Below, piece by piece: positions 51,593-59,892 of a DNA stretch of 64,000 nt (position 1 is its first letter; every line of letters starts with the position of its first letter). The notes beneath the pieces were generated by a model that worked only from the letters and a program-made list of their open reading frames with translations, made no database searches and was not told the DNA's origin. A program made the position numbers and the translations under genes. The stretch spans positions 1-64,000 of the forward strand of contig CAZART010000005.1 in NCBI GenBank assembly GCA_964487555.1. The letters run 5' to 3'. This DNA is from CAZART01 sp964487555. Lineage in GTDB: Bacteria > Bacteroidota > Rhodothermia > Rhodothermales > VXPQ01.

Positions 51593-54409
51593 ATGTCGTG
51601 TCTGTTTTACTCCTGCCGTCCGGCCGCCTTTTTTGCATGCCTCACTGTCACTTCCATCCTGATGCTGGTTTCGACGGCCGGGTCTAGCGCCCAACCAGGA
51701 CCGTTTCTTCCCGAACATCCGCGGCCCGATCATCAGCGCGCCGCGTGGCTGAATCTGAACGGACCCTGGCAGTTCCGATTTGCTGATGCGGATGCCGGGC
51801 TGCAGTCGAGCGCAGCGCCGTTCGATCGCGAAATCGAGGTTCCGTTTTCGTGGGGGGCGCCGCTTTCCGGGGTGCCGGATGAGGGCGACGTCGGGTGGTA
51901 TCGGCGCGAAATTACGGTGCCGTCCGGCTGGGCGGGCCGACGTGTTTTTCTCGTGGTGGGGGCATCGGATTGGACGACCACCGGCTGGTTGGACGGCTCG
52001 GAGGTGGGAGCGCACCGCGGGGGGTATACCCCCTTCGAGTTTGAGCTGACGCCGTTCGTTTCACCGGGCGAGACGCACGAGCTCGTGCTGCGCGTCGACG
52101 ATACGCCGCATGATTTTAAGCTGGAGGGGAAGCAGGGTTATGGTCCGGCTCGCGGGGTCTGGCAGACGGTGTATCTCGAGGCGCGCGGGCCCTCGCCTAT
52201 CGATTACGTGCATTTCTCGCCGGAGATCGATGCCGAGAAGGCGGATGTGGAGGTTGCTTTGCTGGAGGCTGTCGACGCCGACACGCCGCTCGAGCTGGAC
52301 GTGGACGGCGTGGGGACGGTGCGGGAGACGGTGCCGGCGGGTTCGGCCCGGATTCGCTTCGACGTGCCGATCCCGAACCCGCGATTGTGGACGCTTGAGG
52401 ATCCGCACCTCTACGATGCGACGGCGCGGTTTGCGGGGGACACGGTGTCGACGTATTTCGGAATGCGCTCCATCGGCGTGGTGGATTTGCCCGGTCTGGG
52501 CCATCCTTACGTCGCCTTGAACGGCGAACCTGTATACCTCGAAATGGCGCTCGATCAGAGCTACCATCCGGAGGGGTATTACACGTTTCCGTCGGATGAT
52601 TTCATGCGGGATGAGATTCTGCGGTCGCGGCAGATCGGACTGAATGCGATGCGTGTTCACGTCAAAATCGAGATCCCGCGGAAGCTGTACTGGGCGGATC
52701 GGTTGGGGATGCTGATCATGGCGGACGTTCCGAACAGCTGGGGGGAGCCCGGGGCGGAGATGCGGCACGAGGTGGAGTATGCGATGGAGCAGATGATCGA
52801 GCGGGACTACAATCATCCCTCGATATTTTCGTGGGTGCCGTTCAACGAGTCGTGGGGGCTGAAGACGCCGGCCGAGGATGAGGGGCAGTTTGAGGGAGAC
52901 GTCATTTTGCCGGAGACTCAGGAGTGGGTCATTTCGGTGTATCGCCGGGCGAAGGAGCTGGATCCGACGCGCCTCGTCGAGGACAATTCGGTCTGCTGTT
53001 TCGGGCACACGGAGACGGATTTGAATACGTGGCACGTTTACACGGCGGGCTATTCGATGGCGGAGCACCTGGACGACGTCGTGGAGAAGACGTATCCCGG
53101 ATCGGAGTGGAATTTCCTCGATGGGAGAACGCAGGAGCGTCAGCCGCTGCTCAACAGTGAGTTCGGGAACGTGTGGGGATACGAGGGGAGCACGGGGGAT
53201 GTGGACTGGAGCTGGGACTATCATATCTTCTTGAACGAGTTTCGGCGGCGGCCGAAGATCGGCGGGTGGCTCTATACGGAGCATCACGACGTGGTCAATG
53301 AATGGAACGGCTACTGGCGCTACGACCGGTCGGAGAAATTCACGGGGATGGAAGAGCTTGTGGATGGCATGAGCCTGCGCGACCTCCATGCTCCCTTTTA
53401 TGTGGCGGTGGGTGAGCCGAGCCGAATTTCTTCGGGCGTGATGGCGGGAGCCACGGTGGAGGTGCCCGTGTGGGCGTCGTTTATGACGGGGACATCCGCG
53501 CATGGTGACGAGCTATTTCTGGATGCAGAGCTGTATGGATGGGATACGCTGGGGCGGCGATGGTCGTCGGGCGTCGTGGGATCGCAGGCGGTGGCGTATT
53601 CGCCGTGGCGATCGGATGCGCTGCCGCCGTTATCGGTGACGATGCCTTCCGAACCGGGGTTGGCCGTTGTGGCGGTGCGTTTGCGTGATGCGGCGGGGGA
53701 GGTGCTGCATCGGAATTTTACGACCTACGTCGTTGGAGGCGAGACGCCGGCTACGGTGACGCTGCCCGGAGGGCGATCGGCACGCATCGTACGCGTGGCC
53801 GCACGGGATGTCGCGGACGCTTCCTGGTCGATGAAGCAGTGGGACGTGCTGGACGGCCTGAAGATGAACGGCGCCGGCTCCGGCTATTTTGAGTACCGCG
53901 TGCCGTGGCCTTCGGACCTATCTGCAGCGGAGGTAGAAACCGCGAAGTTTGTCTTCGAAGCATCCGCGAAGGAGTTGTACGGGAAGGACCGTTCGGAGTA
54001 TCAACGCGGTGGTGACTACATGCGGGGGATGGGCTCGCATGACCCGGCATTGAATCCGAACGCGTACCCGATGACGGACGAAACGCGTTTTCCCAGCGCC
54101 GTTTCCGTGTGGTTCAACGGGCTGGCGGCGGGGACGTATGAGCTGCAAGATGATCCGGCCGACCATCGCGGGATTTTATCGTGGCACGCACAGCTGCAGG
54201 ATCGTCGGCTGCGGGAGGCGGGGTCATACGGCTGGTTGATCGAAGCGGCCGTACCTGCTGAGGCGCTGCGCTCGGCGGCGGCTTCCGGTGAGCTGGTGGT
54301 GCGGTTGGAAGTAGGAGCGGCACTTCCGCATGGGCTTGCGATCTACGGCTCGCAGTTCGGCCGGTATCCGGTTGATCCGACGCTGGTTCTGATGATGTCG
54401 ACGGAGTGA
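51593..54409 (+). CDS. GH2-family glycoside hydrolase (exported)
   Basis: 938 residues with a signal peptide ending near SSAQ. GH2 sugar-binding sandwich (WLNLNGPWQFRFADAD to GVWQTVYLEA, about 45-205), immunoglobulin-like domain, and the TIM barrel with the acid/base Glu419 in VPFNESWG and nucleophile Glu523 in LLNSEFGNVWG. A long C-terminal region (about 620-938) carries further sandwich domains. GH2 covers beta-galactosidases, beta-glucuronidases and beta-mannosidases; the sequence does not fix which. It lies 9-10 kb from the glucan locus and need not belong to it. Confidence 0.9.
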   Translation: MSCLFYSCRPAAFFACLTVTSILMLVSTAGSSAQPGPFLPEHPRPDHQRAAWLNLNGPWQFRFADADAGLQSSAAPFDREIEVPFSWGAPLSGVPDEGDVGWYRREITVPSGWAGRRVFLVVGASDWTTTGWLDGSEVGAHRGGYTPFEFELTPFVSPGETHELVLRVDDTPHDFKLEGKQGYGPARGVWQTVYLEARGPSPIDYVHFSPEIDAEKADVEVALLEAVDADTPLELDVDGVGTVRETVPAGSARIRFDVPIPNPRLWTLEDPHLYDATARFAGDTVSTYFGMRSIGVVDLPGLGHPYVALNGEPVYLEMALDQSYHPEGYYTFPSDDFMRDEILRSRQIGLNAMRVHVKIEIPRKLYWADRLGMLIMADVPNSWGEPGAEMRHEVEYAMEQMIERDYNHPSIFSWVPFNESWGLKTPAEDEGQFEGDVILPETQEWVISVYRRAKELDPTRLVEDNSVCCFGHTETDLNTWHVYTAGYSMAEHLDDVVEKTYPGSEWNFLDGRTQERQPLLNSEFGNVWGYEGSTGDVDWSWDYHIFLNEFRRRPKIGGWLYTEHHDVVNEWNGYWRYDRSEKFTGMEELVDGMSLRDLHAPFYVAVGEPSRISSGVMAGATVEVPVWASFMTGTSAHGDELFLDAELYGWDTLGRRWSSGVVGSQAVAYSPWRSDALPPLSVTMPSEPGLAVVAVRLRDAAGEVLHRNFTTYVVGGETPATVTLPGGRSARIVRVAARDVADASWSMKQWDVLDGLKMNGAGSGYFEYRVPWPSDLSAAEVETAKFVFEASAKELYGKDRSEYQRGGDYMRGMGSHDPALNPNAYPMTDETRFPSAVSVWFNGLAAGTYELQDDPADHRGILSWHAQLQDRRLREAGSYGWLIEAAVPAEALRSAAASGELVVRLEVGAALPHGLAIYGSQFGRYPVDPTLVLMMSTE

Positions 54410-54431
54410 CGATTGCGGTGAGCGGCCGACT

Positions 54432-54830
54432 ATGAATCTCACGCACACGCTGCATCATACGGCCATCGAGGTTCGTGATCTCGATGGCGCCATCGACTGG
54501 TATCGCGACTATCTCAACTTCCGCTTCGAGCGGCGAATCGAACTTGTTGATGCCGGAATCGAAATTGCATACATGGTTAGCGATGCGCTGCGAATTGAAT
54601 TGCTCAGGCGGGCGGAGGAGGGCGATACATCGGAGGCGACCAACCGCTTTCGCTCATCCATGCATATCTGCTTCGCGGTGGATGATGTCGATGCGGCAGC
54701 CGGCGAACTGCGGCGCCGCGGCGTCGAATTCGCGCAAGAGCCGAAGCTGATCGCGCCGGCGGGCGTGAAAAACCTCTGGATCCGCGCCTTTGAGGGGCAC
54801 TTGATCGAATTTCTCGAGGTGCTGGGATAG
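54432..54830 (+). CDS. VOC (glyoxalase/bleomycin resistance) family protein
   Basis: 132 residues with two beta-alpha-beta-beta-beta units: HTAIEVRDLDGAIDWYRDYLNF and MHICFAVDDVDAAAGELRRRGV, ending in IEFLEVLG. Putative metal ligands His9, His82-like and the terminal Glu are present, as in glyoxalase I and methylmalonyl-CoA epimerase relatives. The start is 22 bp after the GH2 stop, so the two may share a transcript. Substrate unknown. Confidence 0.85.
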   Translation: MNLTHTLHHTAIEVRDLDGAIDWYRDYLNFRFERRIELVDAGIEIAYMVSDALRIELLRRAEEGDTSEATNRFRSSMHICFAVDDVDAAAGELRRRGVEFAQEPKLIAPAGVKNLWIRAFEGHLIEFLEVLG

Positions 54831-54930
54831 GAGTGTGGATCCCTCCAGACGAGAGACGCGAAGCGGGTCGGACATGCCGGCCCGGTTCGTGGACCGCGGC
54901 AGAGCGAGATCATTACGAGACCGCAGCCGG

Positions 54931-56277
54931 TTATTTGGCGAGCACGACGGTATGGCTTAACACATGCGTTCCGGCATCCAGCCGAACCACGTAGACGCCG
55001 CTGGAGAAATCGTCGGCCCTCCACGTCACGACGTGCGATCCCTGCAGCAGGGGCGCATCTAACAGTACTTCTGCCGAACGGCCCATAACGTCGAACACTT
55101 CCAGTCGGACTACTGAGGCCTTCGGAACGTCAAACGTGATTTGGGTCGACGGATTGAAGGGGTTTGGGTAGTTCTGATGAAGCGTGAATACGGTCGGAAA
55201 GGGGGATTCCACCTCCTTCGCGACTGCTTCGGCCGTGTACTTGTAGATCCGCCTGCCGGTGGCGTAGGCGAGATGTTCGTCGAGGATACGGATACGGTTG
55301 ATGCGGACGCCAACGTCGCCAGGAGACCACGTTTCTCCTCCGTCAATGGTAAGATAAGAGGTGCTGCCGCCGGCCCATCCAACGCGCTCGTTGACAAATC
55401 CAATAGCCGAAAGACCAGAACCGCTGGGGATGGGCTTTTCCGTCCAGGTCTCTCCGCCGTCCGAGGTCTTCAGCACGATCGCCTCCCCGCCCTGAATCGC
55501 GACGTAGCCGACCTCGCGAGATGGAAATGAGATCTTCCACCCCCAGGACTGTGTTAGCTCCACCGCGTGCTTCATCTCCCATGTTTCGCCGCCGTCCTTG
55601 GTCATGAACACGGCGCCTCGAACAGTTTCAAGGTCGGTCCAATCGTCGAGCTCACCATCTTCGGGTGCCGTGCTCCCGATCATGATCCCCGTATCGCGAT
55701 CGAAAAAGTAGACGTCGATGAGAACGCTCGCTATATCCGTCATCCGGCGAGATGTCCACGTCGCGCCGCCGTCGATCGTCTTTAGAATGCCGCTGGGGCC
55801 CAGACCATAACGTCCGACGGCGTACGCCACTTCGTCATCCACAACCCAGATTCCGCAAATTCCGCCGGGAAGATCACCGGAGATTTTGCCGGTGATATCG
55901 GTCCAGGTTTCGCCTCCGTCACGCGTTTCGAAAAGCAGGTTCTCAAACCTCGGATTCTGACTGCTGCGTCCGAGGCTTCCGACAAAACCTACCTTCTCGT
56001 CGACGAAACCCACGCTTCGGAAGGGTTCCTTGGTTGGAAAATCGACATTCGAATCGAACTGGAGGGTCCAATTGGCGCCGGCGTCCGACGTCTTCCAGAT
56101 TCTGCCTGCGGTGTCCACGACCCATCCCACATCTTCCGATACAAAGATGACGTCATCGAGACGGCCATGCTCCTGCGCGACCGGTGAGTTTTCGAGGATG
56201 GCCCAGCTACCGCTCTGCCCCATCGAGGCCTGGGCGCTAAGGGCGAGCATGAGAAAGAATACGGCGAAACTCTGCAT
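54931..56277 (-). CDS. Ycf48-like beta-propeller protein with T9SS sorting domain
   Basis: 448 residues. Signal peptide, then repeated Ycf48/BNR-type blades with the recurring GxTW motif (SDAGANWTLQF, RDGGETWTDI, IDGGATWTSRR, KDGGETWEMKH, SDGGETWTEKP, IDGGETWSPGD), about 30-350. The C-terminus is a T9SS domain (LHQNYPNPFNPSTQITFDV, SSGVYVVRLDAG). It is secreted to the cell surface or medium. Ycf48 itself is a photosystem II assembly factor; secreted versions are of unknown function, possibly ligand or protein binding. Confidence 0.85.
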   Translation of the reverse strand: MQSFAVFFLMLALSAQASMGQSGSWAILENSPVAQEHGRLDDVIFVSEDVGWVVDTAGRIWKTSDAGANWTLQFDSNVDFPTKEPFRSVGFVDEKVGFVGSLGRSSQNPRFENLLFETRDGGETWTDITGKISGDLPGGICGIWVVDDEVAYAVGRYGLGPSGILKTIDGGATWTSRRMTDIASVLIDVYFFDRDTGIMIGSTAPEDGELDDWTDLETVRGAVFMTKDGGETWEMKHAVELTQSWGWKISFPSREVGYVAIQGGEAIVLKTSDGGETWTEKPIPSGSGLSAIGFVNERVGWAGGSTSYLTIDGGETWSPGDVGVRINRIRILDEHLAYATGRRIYKYTAEAVAKEVESPFPTVFTLHQNYPNPFNPSTQITFDVPKASVVRLEVFDVMGRSAEVLLDAPLLQGSHVVTWRADDFSSGVYVVRLDAGTHVLSHTVVLAK

Positions 56278-56338
56278 GCGTTATCGTGCGGGTGATGGAG
56301 TTAATAAATGACGAGGTGCATACCTTTGGAGGTGGTGC

Positions 56339-56545
56339 ATGACTCCCAAGAATTGCATCGCCACGCATCGAGTGCAAGGCAAAACGTTACGGCCTTTCGG
56401 ATCCGGGATGCCTGTTGCCGGCCAGTGCGGAATCGGCATGCCGGCTCGCCGGCTGATGACGCTGACAATGCAGAAGACGATAGAGGCCCTCCTGCTAATG
56501 ACCCTGCATGAATTTGAGCAGAATAACCGCCGCCATATGCTATGA
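56339..56545 (+). CDS. Possible small protein coupled to the DUF2461 gene
   Basis: 68-codon frame with a good Shine-Dalgarno (TGGAGG ending 7 bp before ATG 56339) whose stop overlaps the next start (ATGA at 56542). It has Met/Arg/Gly-rich and Leu-rich parts (MPVAGQCGIGMPARR, IEALLLMTLHEFEQ) and no family I recognise. The opposite strand is also open here, so it may instead be an untranslated leader or a repeat element. Confidence 0.3.
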   Translation: MTPKNCIATHRVQGKTLRPFGSGMPVAGQCGIGMPARRLMTLTMQKTIEALLLMTLHEFEQNNRRHML

Positions 56546-57228
56546 GCGATTCATACTTCACGGCATCGACGATCGCCTTCCTGCGGGACCTGAAGGCGAA
56601 CAACGACCGCGACTGGTTCAATGCGAATAAGGAGCGCTACGAAGAGCACGTGCGGATGCCGGCGATGAAGTTCATTGCCGACTTCGCGCCGCACCTCGCG
56701 TCGATCAGTCCGCATTTTGTCGCCGATCCGAGGCCGGTCGGTGGATCGATGTTTCGGATATACCGTGACGTGCGGTTTTCGAAGGACAAGAGCCCCTATA
56801 AGACGCACGTGGGCCTGCAGTTTCGCCACGCGGCCGGGAAGGACGTGCATGCGCCGGGCTTCTATCTGGGTATTGAGCCGGGGCAGTCCGTGGAGGCCCT
56901 GGGCGTGTGGCATCCGGACGGTAAGGCGCTCAGGCGGATCCGCGAGGCGATTGCGGACGATCCCGAAGCATGGCACGATGCCGTAGATGCGGCCGCTGAG
57001 GCCGGTCTTGACGGCTGGTACGGCGAATCGCTCGTTCGAGCGCCCAAGGGATATGAGGCCGATCATCCGCTGATTGAGGATCTGAAGCGGAAGGATTTCG
57101 TGGTGATGCCCAATCTTACGGAAGATCAGGTGACCTCCGGTGGTTTCATTGAGCGCTACGCGGCTGCATGCCGGGGTTCACGACCGTTCATCCAGTTCCT
57201 TTGTAATGCGGTTGATTTGCCCTGCTAA
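56542..57228 (+). CDS. DUF2461 (TIGR02453) family protein
   Basis: 228 residues with the family opening ASTIAFLRDLKANNDRDWFNANKERYEEHV, the arginine/lysine motif MFRIYRDVRFSKDKSPYKTHVG and GFYLGIEPGQSVEALGVWHP. The family is widespread in Bacteroidota and Proteobacteria, with no established function. Its stop overlaps that of hrpB on the other strand (shared CTAA), so the genes converge with no space for a terminator. Confidence 0.92.
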   Translation: MSDSYFTASTIAFLRDLKANNDRDWFNANKERYEEHVRMPAMKFIADFAPHLASISPHFVADPRPVGGSMFRIYRDVRFSKDKSPYKTHVGLQFRHAAGKDVHAPGFYLGIEPGQSVEALGVWHPDGKALRRIREAIADDPEAWHDAVDAAAEAGLDGWYGESLVRAPKGYEADHPLIEDLKRKDFVVMPNLTEDQVTSGGFIERYAAACRGSRPFIQFLCNAVDLPC

Positions 57229-59732
57229 TTACGTCGAGGCCTGGCGCGGTTGGTCGGTTCGGCTTCAAGTGGATTCTCAGGCCAGTAGTGCTTGGGATAG
57301 CGGCCGCGCAGGTCCTTTCGGACGTCGAAATAGGTGTCGCGCCAGAAATTTTCCAGATCCTGGGTTACCTGCACGGGGCGGTGGGCCGGTGACAGGAGGT
57401 GAAGTGTCAGGGGGACCCGGCCGCGGTCAATCCTTGGCGTTTGGGTAAGCCCGAACATCTCCTGCAGTCTGACGGCGAGGACAGGTGCCGATGGATCGCT
57501 GTAATCGACGCGTATTCGCGAGCCGCTGGGGACCTCGACGTGGGTGGGAGCACGATGGTCAAGCTCGCGGCGCTGCTCCCACGTGAGGAGATTATGGAGG
57601 ATCCGCGTGAGATCGAGACGCTGCAGGTCTTCGGCACGTTTCATGCCGTAGACGTGAGGTTTTAGCCATTCGCCGAGATTGCGTAAGAGCGCGCCGTCGG
57701 ACGCATCGACGAAATCGGGATCAGAGGCATTCAAGAATACGAGGCGTTCTTGAAGCTGCCGGGCGTCCTTCGTCCAGGGTAGGATCCCGATTCCCTCGTC
57801 GCGTATGCCGTTCACGAGCGCATCGGCGAGTTTCTCGGGGTCGGGATGGCGGAGGGGCGCGTCTTTGAGGATCAGTGCGCCCAGCCGATGCTGTTCGCGG
57901 GCTCGAACAACGCCGTCCTCCCATTCGACGCGCTGCACCTCTTCGATGTAGCTGCCAAAATGGGTCTCGAGTTCCTGTACCGCGACCGGTGCAGCCAGAA
58001 AAATGCGGCTCTCGCCGCCGCGTCCATCGAGATCGGCCACGACGAGGAAATCGGCTTCGGAGAGGAGCTGTGATTCACGGAGAAAGGCGCTGCGACCGCT
58101 CCGCAGCCGGAAGCGGCCGTCGAGCCCGGGCTTGCGCTGCGCGATTCGATCGGGATAGGCGAAGGCCAGCAGGAGGCCGGTCGCTTCGATGTCACCGATG
58201 TCCCTGCCGCCATTCAGCCCACGCCGCGCCACCCAGTGATCGGCGAGTTTCAAGACGTGGCGGGCGGCCCCCACATTGACATGGAAGCCGCGAGAATACG
58301 AGAAATCGGCACGGCCACGGCCGCGGACGTCGTGCAGTGCCTGCACGCGTAGGCGGAGATCAGCGTCGGAAATTTCGCCCGGCGCGCTGAAAATGTCGCG
58401 CTCGCTGAGTAGTGCGGCGACGTGACAAGCGAGAGAGCCGAGTCCGAGGGTCGTGCCGCTCAAAACAAGGTGCGCGAGGCGTGGATGAAGCCCAAGGTCG
58501 GCCATGTCGCGGCCGTGGTCCGTGATGGTGCCGTTTGCGTCCAGGCCACCGAGGTGGTGCAGGAGATCTCGCGCCTGGGAGAACGCGGCGGCCGGCGGCG
58601 GATCCATCCAGCGCAGGTCCGACGGATCGCTCACACCCCAGCGGGCAAGCTCGAGAACGAGGGGCGCGAGATCAGCCTGCATGATCTCGGGCGGACTGTG
58701 GGGCTCGAGGCGGTGCTGGTCCAGTTCGGTCCACAGTCGATAGCAGATGCCGGGACCGAGACGTCCGGCGCGCCCGCGGCGCTGATCGGCCGAAGCCTTC
58801 GACACCGGAATGGTTGTTAGGCGCGTCATGCCACTGCGCGGGGAGAAGCGAGGTACCCGCATCTGCCCGCTGTCGACGACCAGGCGAACTCCTTCGATGG
58901 TCAGGCTTGTCTCGGCGATGTCCGTCGAGAGCACCACTTTTCGGCGTCCGGGCGGAGACGGCTGGATCGCATGGTCCTGTTGGTCCTGGGGAAGGTTTCC
59001 GAAAAGGGGGTAGACGTCGGCTTCGATGCCTTTCAGCCGTTCCTCGGTCCGGCGAATCTCGCCCGCCCCCGGGAGAAAGACGAGCATGTCGCCTCGGGAT
59101 TGTTCGGCGATCGCCATTCGTATGGTGCGCGCCGTCACGTCTTCGATGCGCGCCTCCGGTCGCCGGTCGAGGTAGCGTGTGTCGACGGGGAAACTCCGGC
59201 CTTCGCTGCTGATGACCGGCGCATCGCCGAGCAGACTCGCCACGGCCGTACTTTCGAGCGTCGCGGACATGACGAGCAGTCTTAGATCCGGCCGGAAGAT
59301 GGTGCGGGCCTGAAGCGTAAGGGCAAGCCCAAGATCGGCATGAAGGCTGCGTTCGTGAAATTCATCGAAGATAACGAGGCCCACACCTTCCATCGATGGA
59401 TCATCCTGTAAAAACCGGGTCAACACGCCCTCGGTGACGACTTCTATGCGCGTGTTGCGGCCGACTTTCGTATCCATCCGCACTCGATAGCCTACGGTTT
59501 GGCCGACGGGTTCGCCGAGCAGGTGCGCCATCCGGCGTGCAGCCGCCCGCGCCGCGAGGCGGCGCGGCTCCAGCATTACGATTCGTTGTCCATGCAGCCA
59601 TTCCGCATCCAGCAGCGCGAGCGGGACGAGGGTGGTCTTCCCCGCACCTGGCGGAGCACGGAGTACGGCTTCGGTCCGGCCGTGCAGTGCGGCCGCGACG
59701 TCCGGCAAGACCGGTTCGATGGGGAGGGGCAT
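57225..59732 (-). CDS. hrpB: ATP-dependent RNA helicase HrpB
   Basis: 835 residues, DExH-box helicase. Walker A in RAPPGAGKTTLVPL, motif II as DEFHER (the HrpB-specific form), motif III SATLE, motif VI QRRGRAGR, then the helicase-associated domain and the HrpB C-terminal domain (WPENPLEAEPTNRARPRR at the end). The length matches the family (about 800-850). Role in bacteria is poorly defined; some members act in RNA processing. It diverges from the PAS kinase gene. Confidence 0.95.
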   Translation of the reverse strand: MPLPIEPVLPDVAAALHGRTEAVLRAPPGAGKTTLVPLALLDAEWLHGQRIVMLEPRRLAARAAARRMAHLLGEPVGQTVGYRVRMDTKVGRNTRIEVVTEGVLTRFLQDDPSMEGVGLVIFDEFHERSLHADLGLALTLQARTIFRPDLRLLVMSATLESTAVASLLGDAPVISSEGRSFPVDTRYLDRRPEARIEDVTARTIRMAIAEQSRGDMLVFLPGAGEIRRTEERLKGIEADVYPLFGNLPQDQQDHAIQPSPPGRRKVVLSTDIAETSLTIEGVRLVVDSGQMRVPRFSPRSGMTRLTTIPVSKASADQRRGRAGRLGPGICYRLWTELDQHRLEPHSPPEIMQADLAPLVLELARWGVSDPSDLRWMDPPPAAAFSQARDLLHHLGGLDANGTITDHGRDMADLGLHPRLAHLVLSGTTLGLGSLACHVAALLSERDIFSAPGEISDADLRLRVQALHDVRGRGRADFSYSRGFHVNVGAARHVLKLADHWVARRGLNGGRDIGDIEATGLLLAFAYPDRIAQRKPGLDGRFRLRSGRSAFLRESQLLSEADFLVVADLDGRGGESRIFLAAPVAVQELETHFGSYIEEVQRVEWEDGVVRAREQHRLGALILKDAPLRHPDPEKLADALVNGIRDEGIGILPWTKDARQLQERLVFLNASDPDFVDASDGALLRNLGEWLKPHVYGMKRAEDLQRLDLTRILHNLLTWEQRRELDHRAPTHVEVPSGSRIRVDYSDPSAPVLAVRLQEMFGLTQTPRIDRGRVPLTLHLLSPAHRPVQVTQDLENFWRDTYFDVRKDLRGRYPKHYWPENPLEAEPTNRARPRRN

Positions 59733-59892
59733 ATCAGCAGGATGGCCGTGACACGAGATGACGCCACGGAAACGCGGCAGCGCGAAGCCGTGTTGCGATC
59801 AAAATCTACAAATTCGGAGCAGAATCCGTATGTTGGTGCTTCACCGACGCCGCATTCATTGATCATCTGCCCATCGAACCAACAGATGCGTC

